Shown: piece after piece, positions 34,525 through 44,157 of the stretch | How positions within the stretch are numbered: position 1 is the stretch's first letter | How the letters are laid out: the number at the start of each line of letters is the position of its first letter | Source of the DNA: Cristatella mucedo | Lineage: Eukaryota; Bryozoa; Phylactolaemata; Cristatellidae | Direction of reading: 5' to 3' | Assembly: GCA_009760855.2 (NCBI GenBank) | Contig: WPIO01000007.1 | Location: 5,592,001 to 5,656,000, forward strand | DNA: 64,000 nt | Position numbers and translations under genes: made by a program | Notes under the pieces: generated by a model | What the model saw: only the letters and a program-made list of their open reading frames with translations | What the model was told of the DNA's origin: nothing | Database searches by the model: none

Positions 34525-34662
34525 TCTGGCTCAGTGGTTAGGGTGCTCGCTCCGACCAAGGTTTGGCCAAGGTCGTGGGCTCAAAGCCCATGGCACATGT
34601 GAAGCACCTGAAAAGAGATTAAGCTCTCTTAGGGCGCTATACAAATACAAATAAATTATATA
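34525..34662 (+). mobile_element. SINE2 copy, full length
   Basis: A tRNA-like head (GGCTCAGTGGTTAGGGTGCT, then GTCGTGGGCTCAAAGCCCAT) is followed directly by a LINE A-like tail: AAGCACCTGAAAAGAGATTA, AGCTCTCTTAGGGCGCTATA, CAAATACAAATAAATTAT. The A and B boxes of a pol III promoter are both visible. Confidence 0.88.
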
Positions 34663-34675
34663 GTATTACTTGCCG

Positions 34676-34765
34676 CCCTGGGTTTTCCGGTGATAAAATC
34701 ACGTTTAACAATCGGTTTCGTGGGCTTGAGCCCTGTGGCGTATGTTTAGAGCCTGGATGGTAACC
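34676..34765 (+). mobile_element. SINE2-like head fragment
   Basis: TTCGTGGGCTTGAGCCCTGT with GGCGTATGTTTAGAGCCTGG resembles the B-box part of SINE2. The A-box part is degraded and the tail is missing. Confidence 0.45.
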
Positions 34766-35139
34766 CAAAAAAAGCGAGCAACGATATAAGTGTTCCGACA
34801 AATGCGAGCAAAATTATTTTGAGGAATGCTGGTTCAAATATATATTCATAACTAGACTTAATTTATCAGAGGAAATAAAAACATAGTATAACTCACATCC
34901 CATTACAATTTATGCCAGCTTTAAAATACTGTTTTAAATGGCATATTTGAATAGAAAGAGGTAATATAGCGTAATAATGTTAGCCTCTTTTAATTAGATG
35001 CCCAGGTTTTGTGCTATTCCTTGAAGGCAATCTCCCACTAGGACTGTTCGAAGGTTGGTTGTTGATGACGAAAGCACAAAAATTTGGATCCCACGAATAA
35101 CTGAGATACGTTGTGATAGAAAATATTAAAATACTAGGT
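34766..35139. other. Unassigned DNA
   Basis: AT-rich with no gene or repeat recognised. Confidence 0.4.
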
Positions 35140-35268
35140 GATTTAACAGCCCCATTTTTATAGCGACAGGAGAGCCTTAACGACTATTACCACGGCTTGC
35201 AGCTGGTAAGAAAGGATCGCCCAGATTAGAATTCCGACCCACGACCTCGGTTGTGAAGAGTGAGCACG
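35140..35268 (-). mobile_element. SINE1 copy cut at its tRNA-like end
   Basis: GATTTAACAGCCCCATTTTT, GGAGAGCCTTAACGACTATT, AAAGGATCGCC, CCGACCCACGACCTCGGTTG (B-box side) run antisense up to GAGCACGCT, where foldback-like family 2 begins. The A-box part is missing on this side. Confidence 0.82.
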
Positions 35269-36562
35269 CTTCGATACAGCTGCAATTTCCAGATAAACAT
35301 CAGAACACTACGGTTTGTATTCCAAGTTATACAAAATGGAGCTACGAGTTTACCTACTAAATCTCGTGCAATTGCTCATTCTCACGAAATGGCCTCGAAT
35401 TGCCCTGACCAGTCAGCCACCCTACATAATCTAACTGCGATACATGCTATTGCAAGAATCAACCTTTCGCAGCTGCTGTTTGAATGCAGCTTTACAGAAA
35501 ACCATGTTTCGGGTTTGCCAATTGAATGTCATGGCATAGCCCATGGGCATTGTCATGCTATGGTCTCCAATGGCCCGGACCAGTCAGCCTCCCTACACAT
35601 TCCAACTGCAACGCAGCTGCCATTCCCACAATAGGCATCGGGCAATGGGTACTTTGATTCAACAGTGTAGAAAATGGTGGTACGGGTTTACCCTCAAAAA
35701 TGTGTGCAATTTTGCATGAGCTTCCTAACACAACGGTCTCCAGCGGTTCGGGTGGCCGTGCAACTTCTGTGATACAGCAGCCATTTCCTTAATAGGCTCT
35801 TCACAACTTCGGTTTTGATTTCGCTACATATAAAGAGTGTCCTGTGTTAACCAAACGATTTTCTTGGCATAGCGCATGGGCGTTCTCCCGCTATGGCTTC
35901 CACTGGCCTGGACCAGCCAGCCTCCGTACATAATTGAACTGTGATACAGCTGCCAATTCTCTAATAAGCGTTACTGCGATTTTGATTGCTTATTAGGAAA
36001 ATAGCGTTCCGGGATTACCCACCAAATGTTTTGCGATTTCGCCGAACGTGGTTATTTTACTATGGCCTCTTATGGTCCGGACCATTAGAGGTTATAGCAT
36101 TAAAACAAGCCTTTTTAATGTCATGAGACTAGGTGGGTAAACCCCAAAGACATTTTTCTATATTTTGGAATTGAGTAACAGTTTTACAGCACCTATTGTG
36201 GAAATGGCAGCTGTATCGCAGTTATGCTACTGAGGGCTGCCGTGTGGGCCAGGCCATCAGAGGCCATAGCACGATGCGCAAGGGCAATCCCGTCAAATTT
36301 GGCTTGCAATATTGTTCCCTATAATTTGGAATCAAAGACAAAGTTGCTCGAAGTTTTTGTGGAAATGGCAGCCGTATTGCCATTTGAATGTGTCATTAGG
36401 CTGGCTGACCCGGGCCATTTGAGGCCATAGCACGAAAACGCGAAACTGCAATTGCATGAAATTATGTGGGTAAGCCTTTTACACCATTCTATATAATTTG
36501 TAAGCAAAATCACAGTTTTCTTTTGTGTATTTTAAAATGGCAACTGTATCGTAGTTACTCGT
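35269..36562. repeat. Foldback-like family 2: inverted arrays of ~168-bp units
   Basis: The left arm has five units, each opening with a GATACAGCTGCCATTTCC-type block near 35272, 35465, 35607, 35777 and 35942. Each continues through AAAATGG.GTTACGGGTTTAC, CTATGGCCTC and ATGGCCCGGACCAGTCAGCC. The same units return in reverse complement from 36085 to 36562 (AAATGGCAGCTGTATCGCAG at about 36202). The arms meet at the 12-base palindrome TGGTCCGGACCA, 36073-36084. The outer ends are GATACAGCTGCAATTTCC on the left and AAATGGCAACTGTATCGTAG on the right. The arms are unequal in length (about 5 and 2.5 units). No protein is encoded. Confidence 0.85.
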
Positions 36563-37281
36563 GGGGCCCCAGACATTTCATAATTAAACCTTAGATTAGC
36601 ATATCGACCTCTTAGCTGTATACCACTGTATATGTCTTCTTAGTAGTGGATCAATGGTGCTATTAGAGGCAGTTAGTCATTGGTCAAACGTCGAAAGTCG
36701 CAGAAACATCCAATATATCAACGAAGCTCAGAGCTAAAATGATTCTGACGTGCATTTGCAGATTGTCAGAATATTGTGTTACAAGATTAAAATCTTGAAC
36801 CTTGCGCCAAAGATTCTTCTGTCCGATACCAAACAAGCATCCAACTAGCCTCGCTCAAAGAAAGATGGTTGAACGGGCATTCTGATGGGGTTTTTTAAAA
36901 TCTAACATGATATTTACTGGATTCAAAGTTAGCTTTATTAATGCATGACGAAGCTTTGTGTGTTATTATTACTTCCCCATAATCTGTACAATTCAATATT
37001 TGATTCTTTTTGGTGCAAGAGTATAAAAATTTGTAATTTATTTTAAAGACAAAAGGCCCAACCATTAAATCAACTAACTCTTACTTAAAAAATTATTTAT
37101 AGTTTTGTCGGATGCGCTTTTGTCGTGTGCGCATTTGTCGGGGTTGCTAGAATTTCGAGCTTTTGTCGCTGAGTTTCTGTTACTATGCGGCTTGGATAGA
37201 GATACTTCTGTTTGGGCACTAAACAAGCAAATTCTTAATCATTATGATGACCGCCGTTACAGACAGTTGTAAAGTGGGCTG

Positions 37282-37357
<76 letters not shown>

Positions 37358-38385
37358 TTCTATAAAGGTTCGATACCAAATATTGTATTACTTGTAGTAT
37401 TACTATCTTAATTATCTAATAGATTACTTGTCCAGCTTCTTTGTTAGCAAAATAGACAATGTAAGGGAGCGCATCCCGGTGGTGACATTGCGATCATGAC
37501 ATCTATGTGACGTCACGATAGAGATATACCCTGTGAATCCGGCACTCTTCTTTCCCTGCCACTCGACTTTAACATCCGCTTGCAAGCGTACCTCTGCTAA
37601 CATCATAGCCACATTCATCCTCTGCCAACTCGACTGTGTCGCATTATGTTCATTCACTCGACAGCTACGAGATTATTTGCATCGATTGAATGTCGCACTT
37701 GGTTAGATGTAAAGGCTGATATGAAACAGTACGCAACGCACGGCACTTAGAGAGAGGCTTGAGCCTAAGATACGATCTTCGGCAAATCTGGCTCTCTTTT
37801 GCAACGCTAGTGTAAAACTAAAACAATGTATCAGAATTTTTCCAAAATCACCTTGTAAATTACTCTTCCTTTTGGATCCTGTGGCCGCTGCCGTAGGGGT
37901 GTGGTTTCATGGTCCTTTCGAACCCTAAGTCATAGTTCCAGCTCGTTTTCGGTAGCCACAGAAAGCTTGCTTGGTCAGTTATAGCAGCAGTAGTTTGTTT
38001 CTTGCTTGGTTCGTTCAGTGCTGGAAAGAAAACTTTCGTTCGCATAAATCGACTAAATGTTAACGAAACTTGTTGGAGAATAAAGCTAACATGAAAATTA
38101 GTCTTATTTAATCATTGTATCTTAGTATGCCCGACCTCGTGCTTCTCATCTTGTAGCGTGTGCACTGTTTATACATAATTCAAAACAGAAACGGTGAATG
38201 AGAGGCCATAAAATCTTAGTGACTGTATAACTTTTAAAAATATAACCTGGCTAGCCAATGCTTGCATGACTTTCGTTCGGACTATTTCTGGGCACTGACT
38301 CTTTACTGGGCAAGTCAGTAACAGTTCATGTGCAAAGCTCGGCAGCTAGGCTAGTCTGACATAAACATCCGCTGCCAAATTGAAC
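36563..38385. other. Unassigned DNA with a (TA)n tract
   Basis: No gene is supported. Near 37105-37170 a TTTTGTCG-type octamer recurs four times. A pure (TA)n tract lies at 37286-37356. Confidence 0.4.
37286..37356. repeat. (TA)n microsatellite
   Basis: About 70 bp of uninterrupted TA dinucleotide. Confidence 0.98.
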
Positions 38386-38389
38386 CGCT

Positions 38390-39134
38390 ACTCGCGGAAC
38401 TGCATTAGCATCCCGGCAATATTCAGGGTTATCAAGCTATCAGCATCAAGGTTCTTTCCGTTACTTTTAAATCCCTACATTCTATATCTTCGGCCTACTT
38501 GTCCGAAATATTTTTTAATCTGGCCTCTCTTTACATCGCCCGCTATTCCAACTCCGGACGTTTGGTTATCAGAGGACAGTGTCTCTCACTGTCGTGATAT
38601 ACCGACCTCCTTCCGGCTGTCTTTAATTTTTAAGGCAGCTGATAGATCTAGCAGCCATTCATATCCGAGATTTTTAAAAGCTTCTCTGGAAACAAGGGAT
38701 GCATTCAAGTCCTAAAAATTGGCCATTGTCGAGCTGGTTTGGTCCAGCAGTTAAGGTGCTCGCCCCAACCAAGGCCTGACTGAGGTCATGGGCTCGAGCC
38801 CCGAGGCATATGTGAAGCACCTGAACAGAGATTACGTTCTCTTGGTGTGTTATACAGATGAATTATAGTTTTTATACATTAGGCGGATACTTAAAAAGCC
38901 TGCAATAGATACAGAGATCTTTGCAAACTATTGCCCCATTTCCTTTCTTCCTATTTCGTCAAAGATTCTTCAAAAAAATTGTCGCCAAGTAGCTGGTAGC
39001 ACGTTAAAAAGAATAAAATGCCGGAAACATTTCAATCGGGGTTCAAGCGAAAGCACTCAACTGAAACTGCTCTCCTCGTGTATGTTCTCGCCTCCTGATA
39101 TAGAGCGCTCTAACGTGCGTTCTTGTTCGTTGCA
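38390..39134 (+). mobile_element. LINE B 5' part: endonuclease and start of RT, decayed
   Basis: VVIYRPPSGC at 38591-38620 is the apurinic-endonuclease YRPP block. After an inserted SINE2 (38733-38872), the RT begins with NYCPISFLPISSKILQK (about 38925-38980) and reaches FQSGFKRKHSTETALLVYV near 39030-39090. LINE A starts at about 39135 and LINE B resumes at about 42718 with the DLSAASDTI block. The coding frame has many breaks. Confidence 0.75.
38733..38872 (+). mobile_element. SINE2 copy inserted in LINE B
   Basis: GGTTTGGTCCAGCAGTTAAG, GGTCATGGGCTCGAGCCCCG and the tail AAGCACCTGAACAGAGATTA, CGTTCTCTTGGTGTGTTATA. It lies between the endonuclease and RT pieces of LINE B. Confidence 0.88.
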
Positions 39135-39301
39135 GAATTCTTCCGAAAACCGAAGTTCTTGCGAACATCGTATACGGAAACGATACAGCTAAGACCTGTT
39201 TAAAGTTATTCTAATTGTTATTTGACCGTAGCGCGTAAGAAATTACGTGCCTATGGACATCTAAACGCTTATCGCTTTGGGCTGCTGGGTCTCCCACGCC
39301 G

Positions 39302-40543
39302 GTGGCTGCCTTAGCTTTGCCGGCGGCTAGTAACCTGCTTGTTAGTTATGATCGTCAGCAGCTGTTATCGCTTCGTCATCGCAGATCAAATGCATTCCTA
39401 GATATTAATGTTGCTGCTAAGATTCATGAACTATGCATTAACAAAAGAAAAGCACCCTGTAGCCGCCGCGGTGGCCGGAACCGCCAGCTCAGACGTCGCT
39501 CGTTGGGCGGAACCTGCAAGCTGAGTACCAGCTCGTTCGGTATTCCTAGCCTTGTCTCGAACCGCTCAGCACGCTCCCCCACATGCGTCACTGTAAATTC
39601 CTCAAACTTTGTGGTCATCAAGCCTGTTGTAACCCCATCGACCAGACTTAACGCTTGCCTTTGGAACCCTCGCTCAATGTGCAATAAACCTCTAGTAATA
39701 AGCGACCTTATTTCTGAAAATGGTATCGACCTGCTCGCCCTAACTGAAACTTGGCTGAAATCGATAAACTGTCCGACAATTAAAGATGCAACTCAATCTG
39801 GTTTCTCGTTCTTTCCCACTCCTAGATCAATCAAAACTGGAGGTGGAGTTGCTATTGTCGTGCGCTCGAAATTCAACTTCAAGCCATTTGCGGTACCCTC
39901 GAAGCAGTCTTTTGAATCAATTGTCCTGGTCTCACCCGAAAACAAGCTACCGATAGTGGCAGTAGTCTATCGCCCACCAGGTACCAGATCCTCCTTTATC
40001 TCAGATTTCTCTGATCTCATTTCGATTATGTGTGCAAGAAATCGATCCTTCCTCGTAATGGGTGATTTTGACGTTCACTTTGATAACTTATCTGACGCTT
40101 TCAGCACCGAATTTCGTGCATTGACTGACTCATTGTCTCTTGGGGCTCATGTGCATGGCCCTACCCACATCAAGGGTCACACACTCGACCAGATTTTCTC
40201 ATATAACTGCACTTTGTCATCACCAATTATTACCAAATCATGCTTATCTGACCACATGCAGATCTCATTCAATCTACAGTGTGTGCCCACATCCTCCTCT
40301 AAAATAACCTGTGAATCGCGAAACCTCAAGACCCTTGACATCGATGCTGTCCGTGCGAGAATATCTGCTTCACCTGTGCTGCTCAATCCTCCCTCCGATC
40401 TGTCATCATTGGTAGATAGCTTCAACACGACACTAGCTGACACGCTAGACGAGTTTGCCCCTCTGACAAAGCGCACTGTGCGCCCCCGCCCAGACGGCCT
40501 ATGGTTAACCGCAGACATTAAACTAGCCAAGTCTACTAAATGA
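39302..40543 (+). CDS. LINE A apurinic endonuclease part (open frame ended by a premature stop)
   Basis: The frame of about 413 codons has a basic first 110 residues (RKAPCSRRGGRNRQLRRRSL) and then an exonuclease-endonuclease-phosphatase domain that nicks target DNA for reverse transcription. The motifs are as listed for the whole element. GDFD replaces the usual GDFN, which may lower activity. The frame continues in phase after the TGA at 40541 (KLEKAYKRSGL), so the stop is a single defect and not the true end. Confidence 0.88.
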   Translation: MAALALPAASNLLVSYDRQQLLSLRHRRSNAFLDINVAAKIHELCINKRKAPCSRRGGRNRQLRRRSLGGTCKLSTSSFGIPSLVSNRSARSPTCVTVNSSNFVVIKPVVTPSTRLNACLWNPRSMCNKPLVISDLISENGIDLLALTETWLKSINCPTIKDATQSGFSFFPTPRSIKTGGGVAIVVRSKFNFKPFAVPSKQSFESIVLVSPENKLPIVAVVYRPPGTRSSFISDFSDLISIMCARNRSFLVMGDFDVHFDNLSDAFSTEFRALTDSLSLGAHVHGPTHIKGHTLDQIFSYNCTLSSPIITKSCLSDHMQISFNLQCVPTSSSKITCESRNLKTLDIDAVRARISASPVLLNPPSDLSSLVDSFNTTLADTLDEFAPLTKRTVRPRPDGLWLTADIKLAKSTK

Positions 40544-40675
40544 AAGCTTGAAAAAGCATACAAAAGATCCGGACTAACTGTCCATCGACAGTCATATGAA
40601 GACTACTGTAGGTCGTACCAATCGATCCTAGCAAAGGCTAAGTCTAGTTTTTATAAAAACATTATTGAATCACAG

Positions 40676-41197
40676 ATGCACAATCCAAAAATGCTTATTT
40701 CGACAATAAACCATCTCCTCAACCGTTCCCAGATTAGCTCCTTACCTGATGATCCTAATGATGATCTAGCCGATCGCTTCTCTCGATTCTTTGTGCAGAA
40801 GATAGACAAGATCAGGGAATCCATCCCTGCGATGACAACCTCCCCACTAGAATGCTGTTCCTCGATTCGTGGCTGCACCTCAATGTCTGCATTTAAGCAG
40901 GTCACTAGTGATCTAGTCCTAAAGTTCGCATCTCAATCAAAGAAGACAACAAGTCCTCTGGATCCTATTCCCACTGTCCTGCTCCTACGTTGCATTGATC
41001 TGCTGCTGCCATGCATAACTAACATAATTAATGTGTCATTAGCCTCAGGTCATGTCCCAGCACCTTTCAAAAAAGCTGTCGTCAGGCCACTTCTCAAGAA
41101 AGCTACACTTGACCAAGAGAACTTGAGCAACTACCACCCAGTTCCCTTCTACCGTTCCTATCAAAGACACTCGAACGGGTCGTGGCGGACCAGCTGA
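40676..41197 (+). CDS. LINE A linker and start of RT
   Basis: The frame encodes the segment between endonuclease and RT (MHNPKMLISTINHLLN, FSRFFVQKIDKIRESIP) and the first RT block (PAPFKKAVVRPLLKKATLD, ENLSNYHPV). After NYHPV it leaves the RT frame through a one-base deletion, so the last 15 or so residues are not native. Confidence 0.85.
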   Translation: MHNPKMLISTINHLLNRSQISSLPDDPNDDLADRFSRFFVQKIDKIRESIPAMTTSPLECCSSIRGCTSMSAFKQVTSDLVLKFASQSKKTTSPLDPIPTVLLLRCIDLLLPCITNIINVSLASGHVPAPFKKAVVRPLLKKATLDQENLSNYHPVPFYRSYQRHSNGSWRTS

Positions 41198-42477
41198 ACT
41201 CGTATATCGAAACCTCACACCTTGCTAGTAAGTTCCAGTCTGGCTTTAGAGCTAATCACTCCACAGAGTCAGCATTGCTTCGGGTATACAACGACCTACT
41301 TAGGAATGCAGACCTGGGTAGAGTGTCTCTGCTTGTTTTGCTTGATCTTTCGGCAGCTTTTGATACCATCGATCACAAAGTTCTTCTAGAGCACCTCTCA
41401 TCTCGCCTGGGCATCACTGGCACTGCTCTGCAGTGGTTCAGGTCCTATCTCAGTGGGAGACTCCAGAGTAATGACGTGAATGGACAAAGATCATCTGAAG
41501 TACCTCTGAAATATGGAGTACCTCAGGGCTCAGTGCTAGGTCCGGTTCTTTTCACGGTTTATACTCTGCCTCTTGCTGATGTGATTGCCAAGCACAATCT
41601 AGGCTTTCACTTCTATGCAGATGGCACTCAGTTGTACCTTTACTTTGATCCGTCCCAGCCTTCGAGCACCTCAAATTCTCTAAACTCAATAGCTGCATGC
41701 ATCGATGACATCCGCACATGGATGGCAGCAAATTTTCTAAAACTTAACGATGATAAAACTAGCTTACTAGTTATTGGCAAATCCAGTGTGATCCAGAGAT
41801 TGGAAAGGCTGACTCTCAAAATTGGCTCTGCCAGCATATCTCCAGTTGAATCAGCTCTAAATCTAGGTGTCATATTCCAAAGCGATCTCTCGTTAGACGA
41901 CCATATCAGCTCCACAGTCAAATCCGCCTATTTTCAGCTTCATAACATTGCTCAAATTCGGGCTTGTTTAGATAAAGATACCACGTCCAAGTTGGTCCAT
42001 GCATTCGTGACATCCCGTCTCGACTTCTGCAACTCCCTGCTTACTGGCTTACCAGCATGTGCGATCAGGCGATTGCAGCTGGTGCAAAACTCTGCAGCTA
42101 GGCTTGTCTGTCGTGAGCGTCGCAGTTGCCACATTACTCCACTTCTCGCCGACCTGCACTGGCTACCAGTCAAGCAACGGATTGACTTCAAGGTTTTGTC
42201 GCTCACTTTTAGGTCTCTTCATTCTATGGCTCCAGCCTATCTGTCAGATATACTACCCCATCAGGCCAAGCATCGTACCACCCGCTTTTCGGAATCCAAC
42301 AGTCTAGAAATACCTCATACAAACCTCAAATCCTTTGGAGACCGTGCATTTAGTTCATATGCTCCCAAAGCCTGGAACTCCCTCCCGACCTGCGTCAGAA
42401 CATCCCCTGACCTGACCACATTTAAAAGGAACTTAAAAACACACCTATTTAGGACAGCATTTAGTGGGTCCCTGTGA
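41182..42477 (+). CDS. LINE A reverse transcriptase, main part
   Basis: 431 codons covering RT fingers, palm and thumb and the C-terminal domain. SAAFDTIDH holds the first catalytic aspartate, and VPQGSVLGP is intact. The palm FYADG at 41611-41625 has glycine where the second aspartate of YADD should be, which should abolish catalysis. The end reads SYAPKAWNSLPTCVRTSPD and HLFRTAFSGSL before the stop. Sister fragments in the window (44490-44693) keep FYADD. Confidence 0.92.
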   Translation: MADQLNSYIETSHLASKFQSGFRANHSTESALLRVYNDLLRNADLGRVSLLVLLDLSAAFDTIDHKVLLEHLSSRLGITGTALQWFRSYLSGRLQSNDVNGQRSSEVPLKYGVPQGSVLGPVLFTVYTLPLADVIAKHNLGFHFYADGTQLYLYFDPSQPSSTSNSLNSIAACIDDIRTWMAANFLKLNDDKTSLLVIGKSSVIQRLERLTLKIGSASISPVESALNLGVIFQSDLSLDDHISSTVKSAYFQLHNIAQIRACLDKDTTSKLVHAFVTSRLDFCNSLLTGLPACAIRRLQLVQNSAARLVCRERRSCHITPLLADLHWLPVKQRIDFKVLSLTFRSLHSMAPAYLSDILPHQAKHRTTRFSESNSLEIPHTNLKSFGDRAFSSYAPKAWNSLPTCVRTSPDLTTFKRNLKTHLFRTAFSGSL

Positions 42478-42599
42478 TTCGTCCTTGATGTGCTTATGCG
42501 TGCTGACACTGTGCATGCTGCCACTAACCACATTTGCATGCTGACCCTGTGCATGTCACCCCTAACCATATTATTCATTTCGTTTGTTTTTCAAGCATG

Positions 42600-42717
42600 A
42601 TTTTACTTACCATTCCATTGCATTTCACTTTACAGCAAATGTAAAGCGCCTAGAGAGAGATTAAGTTCTCTGAGGGCGCTTTATCAAGTGAATTATTATT
42701 ATTATTATTATTATTAA
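42600..42717 (+). repeat. LINE A 3' hairpin and (ATT)n tail
   Basis: AAAGCGCC pairs with GGCGCTTT around an inner AGAGAGATTAAGTTCTCT. It is followed by ATCAAGTGAATT and (ATT)n. At least ten other copies of just this tail occur in the window. Such 3' structures serve as RT recognition sites in several LINE families; that role here is inferred. Confidence 0.85.
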
Positions 42718-44157
42718 TATGTATTCAATGAAATCCAATGCAGCAGGGATGACGGAATGTCGCTGCCCTAGCTCTGCCAGATCTATCAGCTGCCTCCGAC
42801 ACCATTAATTCCGATATCCTAATTGAGAGCAACGATTGGTCTGGCAGGCGAGGCATTGGCGTGGTTTAAATCGCACTTGTCCGACCGTGTTCAATCCATG
42901 TCTTGTGGGGCTTGTGTCTCATACACCAGAGCAGTCACCTGAGGAGTCCCTCAAGGGTCCGTCATTGGTCCGCTGCGGTTGTTCATTTAAACTCAACATT
43001 TGGGAAAAGTTATTCATGCCCGTGGAATAGGATATCCCTTTTATGCTGACGTTACTCAGCTGTATTTTTTGTTTAAACCTTCGCAATCGCCTGCAGCGAC
43101 TGATAACCTGAATGCTTGCCTTGCAGACATTCAATCCTGGATTTCGGCAAATTTCCTAAAACTAAACGAGGATAAAACGGTACTGTTGCTTATTGGACAC
43201 CTCACGCCTGTGGCTGGACTAGAAGGCTTTGCTCTTCTAAAGGGGGATAATAATAATAATAATAATAATTCACTTGATAAAGCGCCCTCAGAGAACTTAA
43301 TCTCTCTCTAGGCGCTTATGCTTATGCGGGATGCTGGTTTGCGATCATAACCATATGCTTGGAATTTAGGTGTCGTCATGGACAGCTGTCTAAATTGTAA
43401 AGCTTCGTCAAGAAGACTGCTTCCACAGCATTCCATCACGTCCGACTCCTATCTAAGATTAGCAGCTGTCTTCAACTGCAGTTTTCAAAGAATTAGTTCA
43501 GTTTCGGCCACTTAATTGTAAATCTATTTTGGCTAGGCTACCAAAGAAAAGCCACTAGGCCACTGCAGCTTGCTGTGAATGTGGCTTCAAGGCTAGTTTG
43601 CAACTCCCAGAGGTTTGACCACGTGTCTCCTTTGCCACGAGAGCTATGACGGCTGCCGGTTGATCAGTGGATTCAGAGCAAAGTTCGAACGCTGATCTAC
43701 AACGCCCGTTACGGCTTGGCTTCTTTCTATCTAGCTAAACCGCTGCACCAGTTTCAGCCTCCTCACGCCCTGAGGTCCTGTATGGACGATAAATTAGCTA
43801 TTCCATTCCTTCACTTAAAGACAGTTGGCGATAGTTACTTTTACTTTCCACGTCCTAGGCTTTGGATCTCACTTCCAAAATTCTTATGCAATGAAAACAA
43901 CTCTCTGCTCCCGTTTATGGTGCATACTTTCCAGCCGTCCTGAGTTGCTACTTTAATGTTATTCGCTACCTCAACTGCTCTCCTGACTCAATATGCTTCT
44001 CACTTTGCCTTTGTTGGATGAGATGAAGTCTGTTGGCTACCGAACGCCTACCGAAAGCCGCATAGGCTGTGAGTTCGCTTTACAAAAATCTCCTGCGTAA
44101 CACCCACATAGTCTTTGTGGCTTTGTGAACTTAATGACGGAAATACATTGTATTTCA
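42718..44157 (+). mobile_element. LINE B, RT palm to 3' end, interrupted
   Basis: This continues the LINE B broken at 39134: ADLSAASDTINSDIL (about 42774), a damaged VPQGSVIGPL block near 42945, FYADVTQLYFLFKPSQS (43030-43090) and SWISANFLKLNEDKTVLL. It then has an inserted LINE A tail (43243-43325). It continues with LYNARYGLASFYLAKPLHQF, DKLAIPFLHLKTVGD and the LINE B 3' UTR to about 44157. YADD reads YADV here. Many frame breaks. Confidence 0.85.
43243..43325 (-). mobile_element. LINE A 3' tail inserted in LINE B
   Basis: (AAT)n, TTCACTTGATAAAGCGCCCT, AATCTCTCTCTAGGCGCTTA. Reverse orientation. LINE B text resumes at about 43360. Confidence 0.88.

Larger units (their letters stand above)
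39135..42717 (+). mobile_element. LINE A, nearly full-length CR1/L2-like non-LTR retrotransposon
   Basis: The element is about 3.6 kb, with a basic N-terminus, an apurinic endonuclease and an RT, then a 240-bp 3' UTR with a hairpin and an (ATT)n end. Endonuclease blocks are LWNPRS (about 39659), LTETWL (about 39740), VVYRPPG (about 39964), GDFDVHFD (40061) and SDH (40247-40255). RT blocks are FQSGFRANHSTESALL, LLDLSAAFDTIDHK, YGVPQGSVLGPVLF and FYADG (41611-41625). Three defects are visible: an in-frame TGA at 40541-40543, a one-base loss near 41142 in the SLLPFLSKTLERVV block, and YADG in place of the catalytic YADD. GDFN has also become GDFD. No separate ORF1 is seen, and the start codon is unclear. 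Confidence 0.93.
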
